Part shown: positions 24,045-33,403 of the stretch, one piece after another | Position numbering within the stretch: position 1 is the first letter of the stretch | Layout of the letters: the number at the start of each line of letters is the position of its first letter | Assembly: GCA_045531455.1 (NCBI GenBank) | Contig: JAZSEA010000014.1 | Span: 29,967-93,966, forward strand | Source: CAG-390 sp045531455 | GTDB taxonomy: Bacteria; Bacillota; Clostridia; Oscillospirales; CAG-272 | Reading direction: 5' to 3' | Length of the DNA: 64,000 bases | Made by a program: the position numbers and the translations under genes | Notes under the pieces: model-generated | Database searches by the model: none | Seen by the model: only the letters and a program-made list of their open reading frames with translations | What the model was told of the DNA's origin: nothing

Positions 24045-25003
24045 TCTCTGTAATAGTCCCCGTCTATAAGGTTGAACCGTATCTGCGAAAATGCGTGGAT
24101 TCTATATTGGCACAGAGTTACACAAATCTTGAGATCATCCTTGTAGATGACGGATCGCCAGATAATTGCCCCGCCATATGCGACGAATATGCGGAAAAGG
24201 ACGATCGTGTGCGCGTGATGCATAAGCCTAACGGCGGTCTTTCCGATGCGCGAAACGCGGGGTTGGATATTGCAACAGGTGAGTGGCTCTCCTTCATCGA
24301 CAGCGACGATTGGATCGAACCTTCTATGTATGAAACTCTTATGAGAAACGCAAATCAGCATGGGGCACAGATCTCGATCGGCGGAGTATTCGATGAATTG
24401 ATGACGGAAAACGGAATTATCGTCAAGAAAACGACTGCAGGAGAGTCTATTACGACGGAATCCCGCGAAAAACTTGATGCTATCCGTCATTTTCTTACTC
24501 ATTCCTGGTCCGCGTGGGACAAGATATATCGCCGTGAGGTTTTTGACGGAATCCGCTATCCCGTGGGCGAGATCAACGAGGACGAGGCGATCGCACTTAG
24601 GTTGCTGAACAACTGCGATCGAGTAGTATATTCCAACGAGCCGTTTTATCACTATATTTCCCGCCCCGAGAGCATCACTACCTCATCTTTTTCACTCAAA
24701 AAGCTCGATTGGTACCGCCATTGCAAGGCAAACCTTGAATGGATCCGTGAGCATTATCCCGAGCTTGAGGAGTATGCTGCAATAAGGTACCGTTCAAGTA
24801 TTATGTACTCCTTGAACGAGCTTGCACTTTTCGATCCGTTGCAGGAGACTTACGTTAACGAGTTGATGACCGATCTTAAATCAAATCGCAAGTTGTTTAA
24901 AATTCTTCCCTCAAGCAGATCGGAAAAGCTTCGAGCGTTTTTGCTTACCTCATTCCCCTTTGGAGTATACAGATTTATCGTACGCAGGAGACATAAAAAA
25001 TGA
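24017..25003 (+). CDS. Glycosyltransferase, GT2 family (mosaic copy 2)
   Basis: A 328-residue enzyme with the same N-terminal module as its neighbour (VIVPVYKVEPYLRKCVDS, DDGSPDNCPAICDEYAEKD, NGGLSDARNAGLD, FIDSDDW). The C-terminal half is GC-richer. WSAWDKIYRREVF and NEDEAIALRL are the usual acceptor-side motifs. The N-terminal module pairs best with the copies at 33404 and 34440. Confidence 0.9.
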   Translation: MSKAFNTQIISVIVPVYKVEPYLRKCVDSILAQSYTNLEIILVDDGSPDNCPAICDEYAEKDDRVRVMHKPNGGLSDARNAGLDIATGEWLSFIDSDDWIEPSMYETLMRNANQHGAQISIGGVFDELMTENGIIVKKTTAGESITTESREKLDAIRHFLTHSWSAWDKIYRREVFDGIRYPVGEINEDEAIALRLLNNCDRVVYSNEPFYHYISRPESITTSSFSLKKLDWYRHCKANLEWIREHYPELEEYAAIRYRSSIMYSLNELALFDPLQETYVNELMTDLKSNRKLFKILPSSRSEKLRAFLLTSFPFGVYRFIVRRRHKK

Positions 25004-25887
25004 AAAAATTCGAAAGATGGACGGTTGCATATCGCCCGAGAACAAACGGCGATACTCTGCTTAATAATACCTCGGCGGCTTTTTCCGTTATTCGGAATTC
25101 GTGGCGTTATTGGGCGGGCGATCCGCATCTTTTCGAATTCGACGGAAAAACCTATGTGTTTGCTGAGGTCTATGACAGGATCCTCAGACGCGGACTGATC
25201 GGTTACAGTATAATCGACGATAACGGCGCATCTGCGTGGAAGATCGCCCTCAGTATGCCGCATCATCTCTCGTATCCGCATCTTATTGAGCACAGTGGAT
25301 CGGTTTATATGATCCCAGAATCATACGTGGCAAACGAGATCGCGGTCTATCGGGCGGTATCCTTCCCCGATAAGTGGGAAAAGGTCAAGGTTTTGAAGTC
25401 CGATTATTGCGCGGTGGACTCGACCCTTCTGCAGCGCGGTGATGAGAATTATCTTCTCACTCTTCGATTTGACGGAGACGATGAAAAGCTGATGCTTTAT
25501 GCTTTACGGGACAGCGAACTGTCCGAAAAGGGTTACTGTGCGGCAATAAACGATCCGAATAAACGCCCCGCGGGACACTTTTTCACGTTCGACGGCGGTC
25601 TTTACCGCCCCGCACAGGATTGCACCGAAAGCTATGGCTGCGCATTGAATTTTTACAGGGTCACCAAAGCAGACAACGAAAACTACGACGAAGAATTGAT
25701 CAAAAAGATCTTTCCCGCAGATCTGCAGACGGATCTCGGCGTGACCTCCGACGGACTGCATACCTACAATATGAACGAAAAGTATGAGGTCATTGATCTC
25801 AAGGAATACGAGACCGACCCGTTATTCTATATTATGCGCCCCATCTGGTTTATTTGGCGCAGGATCAAGCGACTTTTCAAGCGTTAA
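25000..25887 (+). CDS. Beta-propeller-like protein of the GINT1-N / GH43-like group
   Basis: A 295-residue protein. The repeated WAGDPHLFEFDGKTYVFAEV, HHLSYPHLIEHSGSVYMIPE and KVLKSDYCAVDSTLLQ patterns are like those of the five-bladed domain found at the N terminus of glucosamine inositolphosphorylceramide transferases and in bacterial polysaccharide loci. It may bind or modify a glycan. No glycosyltransferase DxD module is attached, so it is a stand-alone version. A short hydrophobic C-terminal segment ending in basic residues could touch the membrane. ATGA overlap with the previous gene. Confidence 0.7.
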   Translation: MKKFERWTVAYRPRTNGDTLLNNTSAAFSVIRNSWRYWAGDPHLFEFDGKTYVFAEVYDRILRRGLIGYSIIDDNGASAWKIALSMPHHLSYPHLIEHSGSVYMIPESYVANEIAVYRAVSFPDKWEKVKVLKSDYCAVDSTLLQRGDENYLLTLRFDGDDEKLMLYALRDSELSEKGYCAAINDPNKRPAGHFFTFDGGLYRPAQDCTESYGCALNFYRVTKADNENYDEELIKKIFPADLQTDLGVTSDGLHTYNMNEKYEVIDLKEYETDPLFYIMRPIWFIWRRIKRLFKR

Positions 25888-25899
25888 GAAGGAGTTACT

Positions 25900-26835
25900 A
25901 TGAGTTACACGATTTCGGTTTTTGACGACCCCGAGCGCATCCCCGAGCTGATCGAGCTTTTCAGTACAGGACTCGGAGAAACTACCGTCGAGCATTGGAA
26001 ATGGCGACTTTTTACCGAAAACGGACAACCCGATCCCGCCTTTGCTGTAGTTGCTCTTGATGAGGACGGAAAAATGGCGGGAGTTTCGAGTATGCTCCCC
26101 GTAATTTACGGAAGCGGCGAGAACGAAAGAAAGTGCCTGCAGTTCTGCGATTGGGTGGTTCATCCCGATCATCGCGGAAAGGGTATTATCAAGTTGATCT
26201 ACCGCTATGCCTGCGATTATTTTTTCGACAAAGGCTACGATTTTATTATGGAATTTCCCAACGACAATTCCTATCCGATATTTCAAAAATACGGTTTTTG
26301 CGAGGAGCCGCACATCGGATGTATGAATACTCCGAAGCGGTTGTTCTTTGGCAAAAGAATTCCTGCGGATTTCAATTACAGAGGCGTAGAGATACGCTTC
26401 ACGGATATTTGTCCCTTTACCGACGAGGTGTTTGTCGGAGAGGGCAGGATATATCGTAACGTAAGCTTTTTGCGATGGAAATACGATCTGAATCCCGATA
26501 CTGAATACCGTTACGTCAGCCTGTGGAAAAACGAGGTCTGCATCGGATATTTCGTTTATACGCTTACACGCGGCAGATTGCGTACAGCCGTCAACGTGTA
26601 CGATTGGGATTATTACTCAAACGATCCCGATGTCCTCAGGAAAGTGCTTTCTCTGCTCGGAAAAATGGGCAACTATGTGAGCATCTGGGGCAGATATGAC
26701 GACGAAACTATAGATTTGATGAAAAAGGCGGGACTGAAAGACGTAGGCGGTACCACAAGATTAATGCTTAAATCTCTTTCCGATAAGCCGCTTCCCGCAA
26801 AACTTATACTTACCCGAATCGATACTGATTATTGA
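25900..26835 (+). CDS. GNAT-family N-acetyltransferase
   Basis: A 311-residue protein. Residues about 30-150 form a GNAT fold with the acetyl-CoA pyrophosphate loop VVHPDHRGKGII and the following EFPNDNSYPIFQKYGF. The C-terminal half (from about 160) is a second alpha/beta domain, as in two-domain GNATs of polysaccharide clusters. It probably acetylates an amino sugar of the repeat unit or its nucleotide precursor. It has a good aaggag ribosome site. Confidence 0.85.
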   Translation: MSYTISVFDDPERIPELIELFSTGLGETTVEHWKWRLFTENGQPDPAFAVVALDEDGKMAGVSSMLPVIYGSGENERKCLQFCDWVVHPDHRGKGIIKLIYRYACDYFFDKGYDFIMEFPNDNSYPIFQKYGFCEEPHIGCMNTPKRLFFGKRIPADFNYRGVEIRFTDICPFTDEVFVGEGRIYRNVSFLRWKYDLNPDTEYRYVSLWKNEVCIGYFVYTLTRGRLRTAVNVYDWDYYSNDPDVLRKVLSLLGKMGNYVSIWGRYDDETIDLMKKAGLKDVGGTTRLMLKSLSDKPLPAKLILTRIDTDY

Positions 26836-26843
26836 GGTGAAAC

Positions 26844-27644
26844 ATGACCAACGAATACGGAAACCTTGAACTACATACATCATTTTTAGAGGCTATGACT
26901 GATTTTCATGAGCTTTGTGAAAAGCATAATTTGCGTTATTGCCTTCACGGAGGAACTGCGCTCGGTGCTATTCGTCATAAAGGCTTTATCCCGTGGGATG
27001 ACGATGTGGACATTGCTATGCTCAGAAAAGATTATGATATTTTTCTAAGAATTGCACAGAACGAATTTGGGGAAAAATATACAGTACAAACCTATAAAAA
27101 CGAAAAAAATATGCTTACCAACGTAACCAAAATTCGGATTAACGGTTCAAAATATGTTTGCGAAGGTCAAGAGGAGAATACTTGTGCTTTTCTCGACATT
27201 TTTCCAATGAGTGATGTTCCGAATTCCAAATGGTTACAGTCAATCCAAAATAAAATGGCGATATTTGTTAACAATATTGTATATACTAAACTAGGATATA
27301 TTACTCCAATCTCCATAAAATCCAAGCTAGTTCTGGGGACGCTATCAAAGCTTGGTAGACGATTTTGGAGCGGAGTGCTTGAATTTATAATAAAATATTT
27401 CCCACATTTTAGATCCAAATATGTGAATATTGTTGCTACGGCTGCTTATAACGGCAATACAGGGTATGCTACCGATTTGTGGCCGAAAAAGAATTTCGAG
27501 GATCGCGTGCTTACCGAGTTTGAAGGAAAAGAGTTTTATATAACTAAATATTGGGATGAATATCTAACGAAAATGTATGGCAACTATATGGCTCCTCCAC
27601 CGGAAAATGCACGAAGCAACAAACATGGAGTAACGAAAGGATAA
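26844..27644 (+). CDS. LicD-family phosphotransferase
   Basis: A 266-residue protein with the LicD/fukutin signature GTALGAIRHKGFIPWDDDVD near residue 38-57. This nucleotidyltransferase-like motif binds the metal through its Asp cluster. LicD proteins transfer phosphocholine (or another phospho-alcohol) from a CDP-activated donor onto cell-surface glycans. No choline uptake or CDP-choline genes lie in the window, so the donor may be another CDP-alcohol. The gene opens an AT-rich block that continues to 30987 and was probably acquired as a unit. Confidence 0.88.
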   Translation: MTNEYGNLELHTSFLEAMTDFHELCEKHNLRYCLHGGTALGAIRHKGFIPWDDDVDIAMLRKDYDIFLRIAQNEFGEKYTVQTYKNEKNMLTNVTKIRINGSKYVCEGQEENTCAFLDIFPMSDVPNSKWLQSIQNKMAIFVNNIVYTKLGYITPISIKSKLVLGTLSKLGRRFWSGVLEFIIKYFPHFRSKYVNIVATAAYNGNTGYATDLWPKKNFEDRVLTEFEGKEFYITKYWDEYLTKMYGNYMAPPPENARSNKHGVTKG

Positions 27645-27648
27645 TATT

Positions 27649-28428
27649 ATGAAAGTTGTACTTTTAGCAGGAGGATTCGGTACCCGAATCAGCGAAGAAA
27701 GTCAAAATAAGCCGAAGCCTATGATCGAAATTGGAGGGATGCCCATCCTTTGGCATATTATGAAACAGTACTCGCACTATGGATATAACGATTTTATTAT
27801 TTGTTGCGGATATAAGGCTTATGTGATAAAGGAATATTTTGCAAATTACTTTCTTCATCACAGCGACGTTACTTTCGATTTTTCAAGCGGCAAGAATGAA
27901 ATATCCATTCATAATAATGAAACCGAGCCTTGGAAAGTTACTTTGATTGATACAGGACTCAATACAATGACCGGAGGACGTGTGCGCCGCATTAAAGATT
28001 ATCTTAATAATGAAACTTTTATGCTTACATACGGAGATGGTGTATCCGATGTTAACATTACCGAATTGGTTAAGTGTCATCAAGCTTCCGGGAGGCTTGC
28101 AACGCTAACGGCGTATCAGCCTAATAATCGCTTTGGCGTGCTTGATATCGATGAAAACGACAGTATTCGTGATTTTCGCGAGAAGACAAAGGTTGATGGA
28201 GACTGGATAAACGCAGGATTTATGGTAATTGAACCTGAGGTTATTGACTTTATTGAAAGCGACGATACGATTTTTGAACGTTATCCGCTCGAGCATACAG
28301 CAAGAATAGGTCAGCTGAATGCATATAAACATAACAGTTTTTGGCAGTGTATGGATACTCTTAGGGACAAGCAATTGCTTGAAAAGTTATGGGCAGACGG
28401 ATCTGCTCCTTGGAAAGTGTGGAATTGA
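27649..28428 (+). CDS. rfbF: Glucose-1-phosphate cytidylyltransferase
   Basis: A 259-residue nucleotidyltransferase. LAGGFGTRISEES with KPKPMIEIGGMPILWHIM is the activated-sugar pyrophosphorylase signature in the version specific to RfbF. DFSSGKNEISIHNN and MLTYGDGVSDVNI are also characteristic, as is the C-terminal WQCMDTLRDKQLLEKLW. It makes CDP-glucose from CTP and glucose 1-phosphate. The length matches the family. It overlaps rfbG. Confidence 0.95.
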   Translation: MKVVLLAGGFGTRISEESQNKPKPMIEIGGMPILWHIMKQYSHYGYNDFIICCGYKAYVIKEYFANYFLHHSDVTFDFSSGKNEISIHNNETEPWKVTLIDTGLNTMTGGRVRRIKDYLNNETFMLTYGDGVSDVNITELVKCHQASGRLATLTAYQPNNRFGVLDIDENDSIRDFREKTKVDGDWINAGFMVIEPEVIDFIESDDTIFERYPLEHTARIGQLNAYKHNSFWQCMDTLRDKQLLEKLWADGSAPWKVWN

Positions 28429-29492
28429 TGTCGAATTTAGATTTCTATAAAGACAAGAGTGTATTGGTAACAGGACATACAGGTTTCAAGGGTACTTGGC
28501 TTTGCAGAATATTGACATTAGCGGGAGCTAATGTGACGGGATATTCCCTTGCACCGGAACAAAAGCCCAGTCTGTTTGAATTGGCAGATATTGAATGTAA
28601 AATGCGCTCGATAATCGGTGATATTCGCGATTTGGATCATATTGATCGTGTGTTCGCAGAGGTGCAGCCCGAAATCGTTTTTCATCTTGCAGCGCAACCT
28701 ATTGTCAGACGTTCTTACAAGGATCCTGTTTATACATATGCTACCAATGTAATGGGAACTGTTAATGTTCTTGAATGTGTAAAAAATCATTCCTGTGTCC
28801 GTTCATTCATAAATATTACTACAGATAAAGTGTATGATAACGTTGAACGTGAACAAGGATATAGAGAGGATGAGCTTCTCGATGGTTTTGATCCATATTC
28901 GAACTCGAAATCATGCTCCGAATTGGTTACACACAGCTATAAACGCTCCTTTTTTTCGGATGGTCGGTGCGCGATTTCCACTGCAAGAGCAGGAAACGTA
29001 ATCGGTGGCGGAGATTTTGCTGCTGACCGTATTATTCCCGACTGCATACGCGCTGCTACGGATAATAAGCCGATTTCTGTAAGAAATCCATTTTCTGTGC
29101 GTCCGTATCAGCATGTTCTCGAACCCCTATTTGTTTATCTTATGATTGCTCAGCGCCAATATGAGGATAGTAGTTTTTCTGATTGTTACAATGTTGGACC
29201 AAATGAATCCGATTGTCTTACAACGGGTGATTTGGTTGACCTTTTCTGTATTACATGGGGAAAGGGACAATCGTGGGTTAATTTGGCGGAAACAAATGCT
29301 CCGCATGAAGCAGGTTTTTTGAAGCTGGATTGTTCAAAGCTGAAAAGAGTTTTCGGTTGGGAGCCAAGATGGAACGTCCAAAAGGCAATGGAAATGATTG
29401 TTGAATGGACAGAAGTCTATTTATCAAATGGTAATATTCCCGCTTGTATGGACCGTCAGATTAAAGAATTTATGAATATTTGGAAAGAGTGA
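28428..29492 (+). CDS. rfbG: CDP-glucose 4,6-dehydratase
   Basis: A 354-residue extended SDR. The NAD-binding motif GHTGFKG is at 16-22. FHLAAQPIVRRSY and DPYSNSKSCSE (with the catalytic Tyr-x3-Lys) follow. RAGNVIGGGDFAADRIIPD is specific to RfbG. It converts CDP-glucose to CDP-4-keto-6-deoxyglucose. The ATG lies in a TGATG overlap with rfbF, and the GHTGFKG motif is at normal distance from it. An upstream in-frame ATG would add 13 residues read from the rfbF end and is less likely. Confidence 0.95.
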   Translation: MSNLDFYKDKSVLVTGHTGFKGTWLCRILTLAGANVTGYSLAPEQKPSLFELADIECKMRSIIGDIRDLDHIDRVFAEVQPEIVFHLAAQPIVRRSYKDPVYTYATNVMGTVNVLECVKNHSCVRSFINITTDKVYDNVEREQGYREDELLDGFDPYSNSKSCSELVTHSYKRSFFSDGRCAISTARAGNVIGGGDFAADRIIPDCIRAATDNKPISVRNPFSVRPYQHVLEPLFVYLMIAQRQYEDSSFSDCYNVGPNESDCLTTGDLVDLFCITWGKGQSWVNLAETNAPHEAGFLKLDCSKLKRVFGWEPRWNVQKAMEMIVEWTEVYLSNGNIPACMDRQIKEFMNIWKE

Positions 29493-29497
29493 ACTAC

Positions 29498-30412
29498 GTG
29501 AAGCGTGTTATTGTTACAGGTGCCAATGGCTTTGTTGGTAGTCATGTTGTAAAAGAACTTATTGCAAATGAGATATTTGTGCTTGCACTTGATCTTCCCG
29601 GTCATAATGACAACATTCCCGATCACGGTTTGGTTCGTTTTTTGGGAGTTGATATTTTTCATCTGAAAGACCAAATGCAGCAAATTGACTATGGCGAATA
29701 TGATACTTTTTATCATTTTGCGTGGGTAGGATCCGCAGGTCCCGCCCGTACAGATTGCGAGCTTCAAATGAAAAATGCTCTTTGTACGGTGGATTGCCTG
29801 CGTGTAGCAAAGCAGCTTGGATGTAAGCGTTTTGTTTGTGCCGGCAGCATTATGGAGCAGGAGACGATCTCCGCGGTTTGGGCTCAAGGCAATCACCCCG
29901 GGATGGGATATGTCTACGGTATGGGAAAGCTTACCGCGCACTGTATGTGTAAAGCTGTAGCATCCGAAATTGGAATTGACTTGCTTTGGGCAATCATAAC
30001 AAATGCATATGGCGAAGGAGAATTATCTCCCAGATTCGTAAACACTACAATTCGCAAAATTATTGCAGGCGATGCCTTAAAGTTTACTGCTGCAACTCAA
30101 AATTATGATTTTGTTCACGTATGTGATGTGGCACGTGCATTCAGGTTGATTGGCGAGGAAGGTAAGCCCTTCTGTGAATATTTGATAGGCAGTGGTAATG
30201 CAAAGCCCCTTAAAAGCTTTATTGTTGAAATGACGAATGTTTTGGCTCCGGATTTAGTGCCAATATTCGGCGATATTCCGTTTACTGGAATAAATATGCC
30301 GCTTGAGGCGTTTAGTACACAGAAAATCGAAGATGATTGCGGATTTTTCGCGGAAATAAGCTTTGCTGATGGTGTGAAACGAACCATGCAATGGATTAAG
30401 GAGACGGAATAG
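29498..30412 (+). CDS. NAD-dependent epimerase/dehydratase (CDP-hexose reductase candidate)
   Basis: A 304-residue extended SDR. RVIVTGANGFVGSHV binds NAD(P). YVYGMGKLTAH carries the Tyr-x3-Lys pair. Between rfbG and an RmlC-like epimerase, it is well placed to reduce the 4-keto group of the CDP-6-deoxyhexose. Three alternative starts exist; GTG 29498 is preferred because ggaaagag lies 8 bp upstream. Relatives include CDP-abequose, paratose and tyvelose enzymes and NDP-sugar 4-epimerases. The product cannot be fixed from sequence alone. Confidence 0.85.
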   Translation: MKRVIVTGANGFVGSHVVKELIANEIFVLALDLPGHNDNIPDHGLVRFLGVDIFHLKDQMQQIDYGEYDTFYHFAWVGSAGPARTDCELQMKNALCTVDCLRVAKQLGCKRFVCAGSIMEQETISAVWAQGNHPGMGYVYGMGKLTAHCMCKAVASEIGIDLLWAIITNAYGEGELSPRFVNTTIRKIIAGDALKFTAATQNYDFVHVCDVARAFRLIGEEGKPFCEYLIGSGNAKPLKSFIVEMTNVLAPDLVPIFGDIPFTGINMPLEAFSTQKIEDDCGFFAEISFADGVKRTMQWIKETE

Positions 30413-30414
30413 CT

Positions 30415-30987
30415 ATGATGGAGCACTTTAAATTTGAAGAATTGGATCTAAAAGGAGCTTATTTGATCAAACCTTTTTTTGCTGATGACAATAGGGGCGG
30501 TTTTATCAAAGACTATAATATTGATACTTTTTGTGCAAACGGTATTGACCACGAGCTAAAGGAGGTTTTTTATACTGTATCGCATAAGGGGGTAATCCGC
30601 GCGGAGCATTTTCAGATGGTAAAGGAGCAGGCTAAGCTGGTAAGATGTATAAGCGGACACGTATACGATGTTATCATAGATCTTCGAAAAGATTCTCCTA
30701 CTTTCGGAAAATGGCTTGGATTTGATTTGACCGGAGAAAACAGACATATGTTATATGTCCCGGAACATTTTGGACACGGTTATCTGGTTATTGAGGATTC
30801 AGTGGTCAGCTATAAGTGTAACGAGGTTTTTTACAGTCAATATGATTCGGGAATCAAGTGGGATGATCCGGATATGGGAATTGATTGGCCTTTGGACCGT
30901 ATCGGCGGAATTGATAATCTGATTATTTCCGAAAAAGATAAAAATTTGCAAAGTTTTGCTGATTTTATCAAATTGATTAATGAATGA
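30415..30987 (+). CDS. RmlC-like sugar-nucleotide 3,5-epimerase family protein
   Basis: A 190-residue cupin. FFADDNRGGFIKDY matches the substrate-binding start of RmlC. Catalytic His65 stands in KGVIRAEHFQ, where rhamnose epimerases usually have RGLHYQ. DVIIDLRKDSPTFGKW contains the Asp that activates the His. VPEHFGHGYLV is the conserved C-terminal strand. In this gene order it probably epimerises CDP-4-keto-6-deoxyglucose at C3 and/or C5. The departure from RGLHYQ suggests a specificity different from RmlC proper. Confidence 0.88.
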   Translation: MMEHFKFEELDLKGAYLIKPFFADDNRGGFIKDYNIDTFCANGIDHELKEVFYTVSHKGVIRAEHFQMVKEQAKLVRCISGHVYDVIIDLRKDSPTFGKWLGFDLTGENRHMLYVPEHFGHGYLVIEDSVVSYKCNEVFYSQYDSGIKWDDPDMGIDWPLDRIGGIDNLIISEKDKNLQSFADFIKLINE

Positions 30988-31017
30988 ATTGCGCTTTGAT
31001 AGCGCAGAGGACAAATA

Positions 31018-32181
31018 ATGAAATTCCTCATCTACATACCCCAGCTGATTTTCGGCGGGGCGGAAAAGGTGCTCGTCTCCTTTGCGAACGATCTCGTTTC
31101 GCGCGGCCATCAGGTCGACGTGATCGAGCTCTACGAGCGCGGTCTGCTCAAGCCGCAATTCGACAGCCGCGTGCGCTTTGACGCGATCTGCAGCACCGAA
31201 TATACCGAAAAATACTACGCCTCGCTCGCGCAGATCAAGGCTAATCCCTCTCTGAAGGGTAAGCTTGCCGGCTGCTGCAAGCTCGCGTTCAGCAAGTTCG
31301 TCGGCTATCGGAAATATGCCGAAAAGCTTGCCGCCAAGCGTTACGCGGACAAGCATTACGACGTCGCGGTCAACTATCTCGAGACCGAGCCGCCGACATT
31401 CCTGCTCGACCGCGTAAAAGCAGATAAATATATTCAGTGGTACCACATCGACGTGGCCAACATGGCACATCCCGAGGAGACCGACCGCGTGATCTCCGAA
31501 TACGAGCGTATGGATGCCGTGATATGCGTTGCGGAGTCTGCGCGCGTGAATTTTGTTGAGCGTTATCCGCAGCTTGCGTCGAAGACGTACACGATCTACA
31601 ACTTTTTTGACACCGACGCGATCATCGCAAAGGGCAACGAGCCTTTTTCATACGGTGAGGATCGCTTCACAATGCTTTCGGTCGGCAGAATGACCGAGCA
31701 GAAGAAGTATTCCCGCTTTCTTGAAGTTCTTGCGCGTCTGCTCGGGGAGGGTTACGATTTTGCGTGGTATATTCTCGGAATCGGTGCCGAGTACGACTCA
31801 ATTTCGCGGAAGATCGATGAGCTCGGCCTCGGCGACTGCGTTTTTCTCGACGGTGTGACCGAAAATCCATATAAATATATGAAAAACTGCGATCTTTTCG
31901 TGCTTCCGTCCGGATGGGAGGGCTTCCCGACCGTCACGGTCGAGGCGAAGATCCTCGGCTGTCCCGTGCTTGCGACCGACGTTTCGGGCATCCGCGAGCA
32001 GATGACCCACGGCGAGACCGGCTGGATCGTCGAAAACAGCGAGGATGGCCTCTACTCGGGACTCAAACACCTGCTCGATACCCCCGCCCTCATCGAAAAG
32101 CTGAGAAGCAATAAGGGGATGGAGAAGGTTTGCAGTAATGATGAGAAGTATAATGAAATAATGAGGATATGCAAACGCTAA
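31018..32181 (+). CDS. Glycosyltransferase, GT4 family
   Basis: A 387-residue GT-B enzyme. MKFLIYIPQLIFGGAEKVL is the acceptor loop. SVGRMTEQKKYSRFLE opens the donor domain. SGWEGFPTVTVEA is the E-x7-E motif. The DNA returns abruptly to GC-rich composition here after the AT-rich rfb block. VENSEDGLYSGLKHLL near the end closely resembles the same place in the GT4 at 20939, so the two are probably paralogues. Confidence 0.9.
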   Translation: MKFLIYIPQLIFGGAEKVLVSFANDLVSRGHQVDVIELYERGLLKPQFDSRVRFDAICSTEYTEKYYASLAQIKANPSLKGKLAGCCKLAFSKFVGYRKYAEKLAAKRYADKHYDVAVNYLETEPPTFLLDRVKADKYIQWYHIDVANMAHPEETDRVISEYERMDAVICVAESARVNFVERYPQLASKTYTIYNFFDTDAIIAKGNEPFSYGEDRFTMLSVGRMTEQKKYSRFLEVLARLLGEGYDFAWYILGIGAEYDSISRKIDELGLGDCVFLDGVTENPYKYMKNCDLFVLPSGWEGFPTVTVEAKILGCPVLATDVSGIREQMTHGETGWIVENSEDGLYSGLKHLLDTPALIEKLRSNKGMEKVCSNDEKYNEIMRICKR

Positions 32182-32206
32182 TCCATTATTTCGAAAGGAA
32201 ACTTTT

Positions 32207-33388
32207 ATGACAGGCAAACGAATACTGATATGTTGCAACAGAATAATGAGTCTTGGCGGCATTGAAAAGGCGTTGACTACTTTTCTTCGTGCGCTGAACA
32301 CGAAGGATAACGAGATTCTTCTTGTTTTGTATGATAAGAATGGTCCTCTTTACCCGGAATTACCGCTGGATGATATCAACGTCTTCTACGTCAGCGATAT
32401 TCAGGCTTCGGCATATCTTAAGCAGGATATAAAAAAGCTTCGTTTTATTGAAGTGATAAAAGGTGTATGGAACCGGCTGAGACTCCGGTCCGAGAAGGAT
32501 TGGTACGCGCGTATTATGTATACATATCGCATTATAAAACGCGGATTGGTGTTCCCCGGTCATTTTGACTGCGCAATATCGTTTACTTCGGACTATTCCG
32601 ATCTGTCTATGGTGGCGGCTGCGGATGCAGACAAGCGAATATCATTTGTTCACGGAGATGCAACTCAAGGCAAACGTGCCGCAAAATTGAATGATCATCT
32701 CGTGCGACAGATGGATAGAATATATGCTGTATCCGAACGAGCAAAAGAGCTTTTTGTAGTTATGCATCCCGAATGTGAAAAAGCAATGGATGTATTACAC
32801 AATGTGATCATTCGTGAGGATATAGAAAAGAAGGCAGAAGAACCCGCCGACGGAATGATAATGGACGGCAAGCCCGTTATTTGCACGGTTGGACGTGTAT
32901 CTCCCGAAAAGGGGCAACAGATGATTCCCGAAACTGCGGTATTGCTGAAAAAAGCAGGGTTCGATTTTCGTTGGTACATAATCGGAGACGGCGGACTGCG
33001 CGAGGAGCTGGAGCGGACAGTATCTCAATTGGGATTAGAAGACTGCGTGATCCTTCTCGGAGCCAAGTCGAATCCCTATCCGTATATAAAAAATTGTGAT
33101 GTTTATGTTCAGACCTCGTTTTCGGAGGCATATTGTCTTACTGTTGCGGAAGCTCGTATACTGTGTAAACCAATAATAACAACCGATGCACCCGGTTTGA
33201 GGGAACAGATTATCAGCGGTGAAAACGGATTAATTGTTGATGCAATGACGCCTGAAGCATTATACAACGGAATCTGTTCAGTATTGTCAGATTTCGAAAT
33301 GCGGAAAAAGTTTGTTGATGCACTTTGTAGTGAATCAAATTCCGATATTTCACCGTTACAGAAGTTGTATGATTATATTGAAGAATGA
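32207..33388 (+). CDS. Glycosyltransferase, GT4 family
   Basis: A 393-residue GT-B enzyme. RILICCNRIMSLGGIEKAL and TVGRVSPEKGQQMIPE mark the two domains. SFSEAYCLTVAEA is the E-x7-E motif, with Ala instead of Gly after the first Glu. It is moderately AT-rich. The ribosome site gaaagga lies before ATG. The sugar transferred is unknown. Confidence 0.9.
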   Translation: MTGKRILICCNRIMSLGGIEKALTTFLRALNTKDNEILLVLYDKNGPLYPELPLDDINVFYVSDIQASAYLKQDIKKLRFIEVIKGVWNRLRLRSEKDWYARIMYTYRIIKRGLVFPGHFDCAISFTSDYSDLSMVAAADADKRISFVHGDATQGKRAAKLNDHLVRQMDRIYAVSERAKELFVVMHPECEKAMDVLHNVIIREDIEKKAEEPADGMIMDGKPVICTVGRVSPEKGQQMIPETAVLLKKAGFDFRWYIIGDGGLREELERTVSQLGLEDCVILLGAKSNPYPYIKNCDVYVQTSFSEAYCLTVAEARILCKPIITTDAPGLREQIISGENGLIVDAMTPEALYNGICSVLSDFEMRKKFVDALCSESNSDISPLQKLYDYIEE

Positions 33389-33403
33389 TTTTCGGAGATA
33401 GAA

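Noticed and set aside
26844..30987. Prophage or integrative element explaining the AT-rich block
   Set aside because: No integrase, transposase, phage or attachment-site sequence is present. The genes are all polysaccharide functions in the operon's direction.
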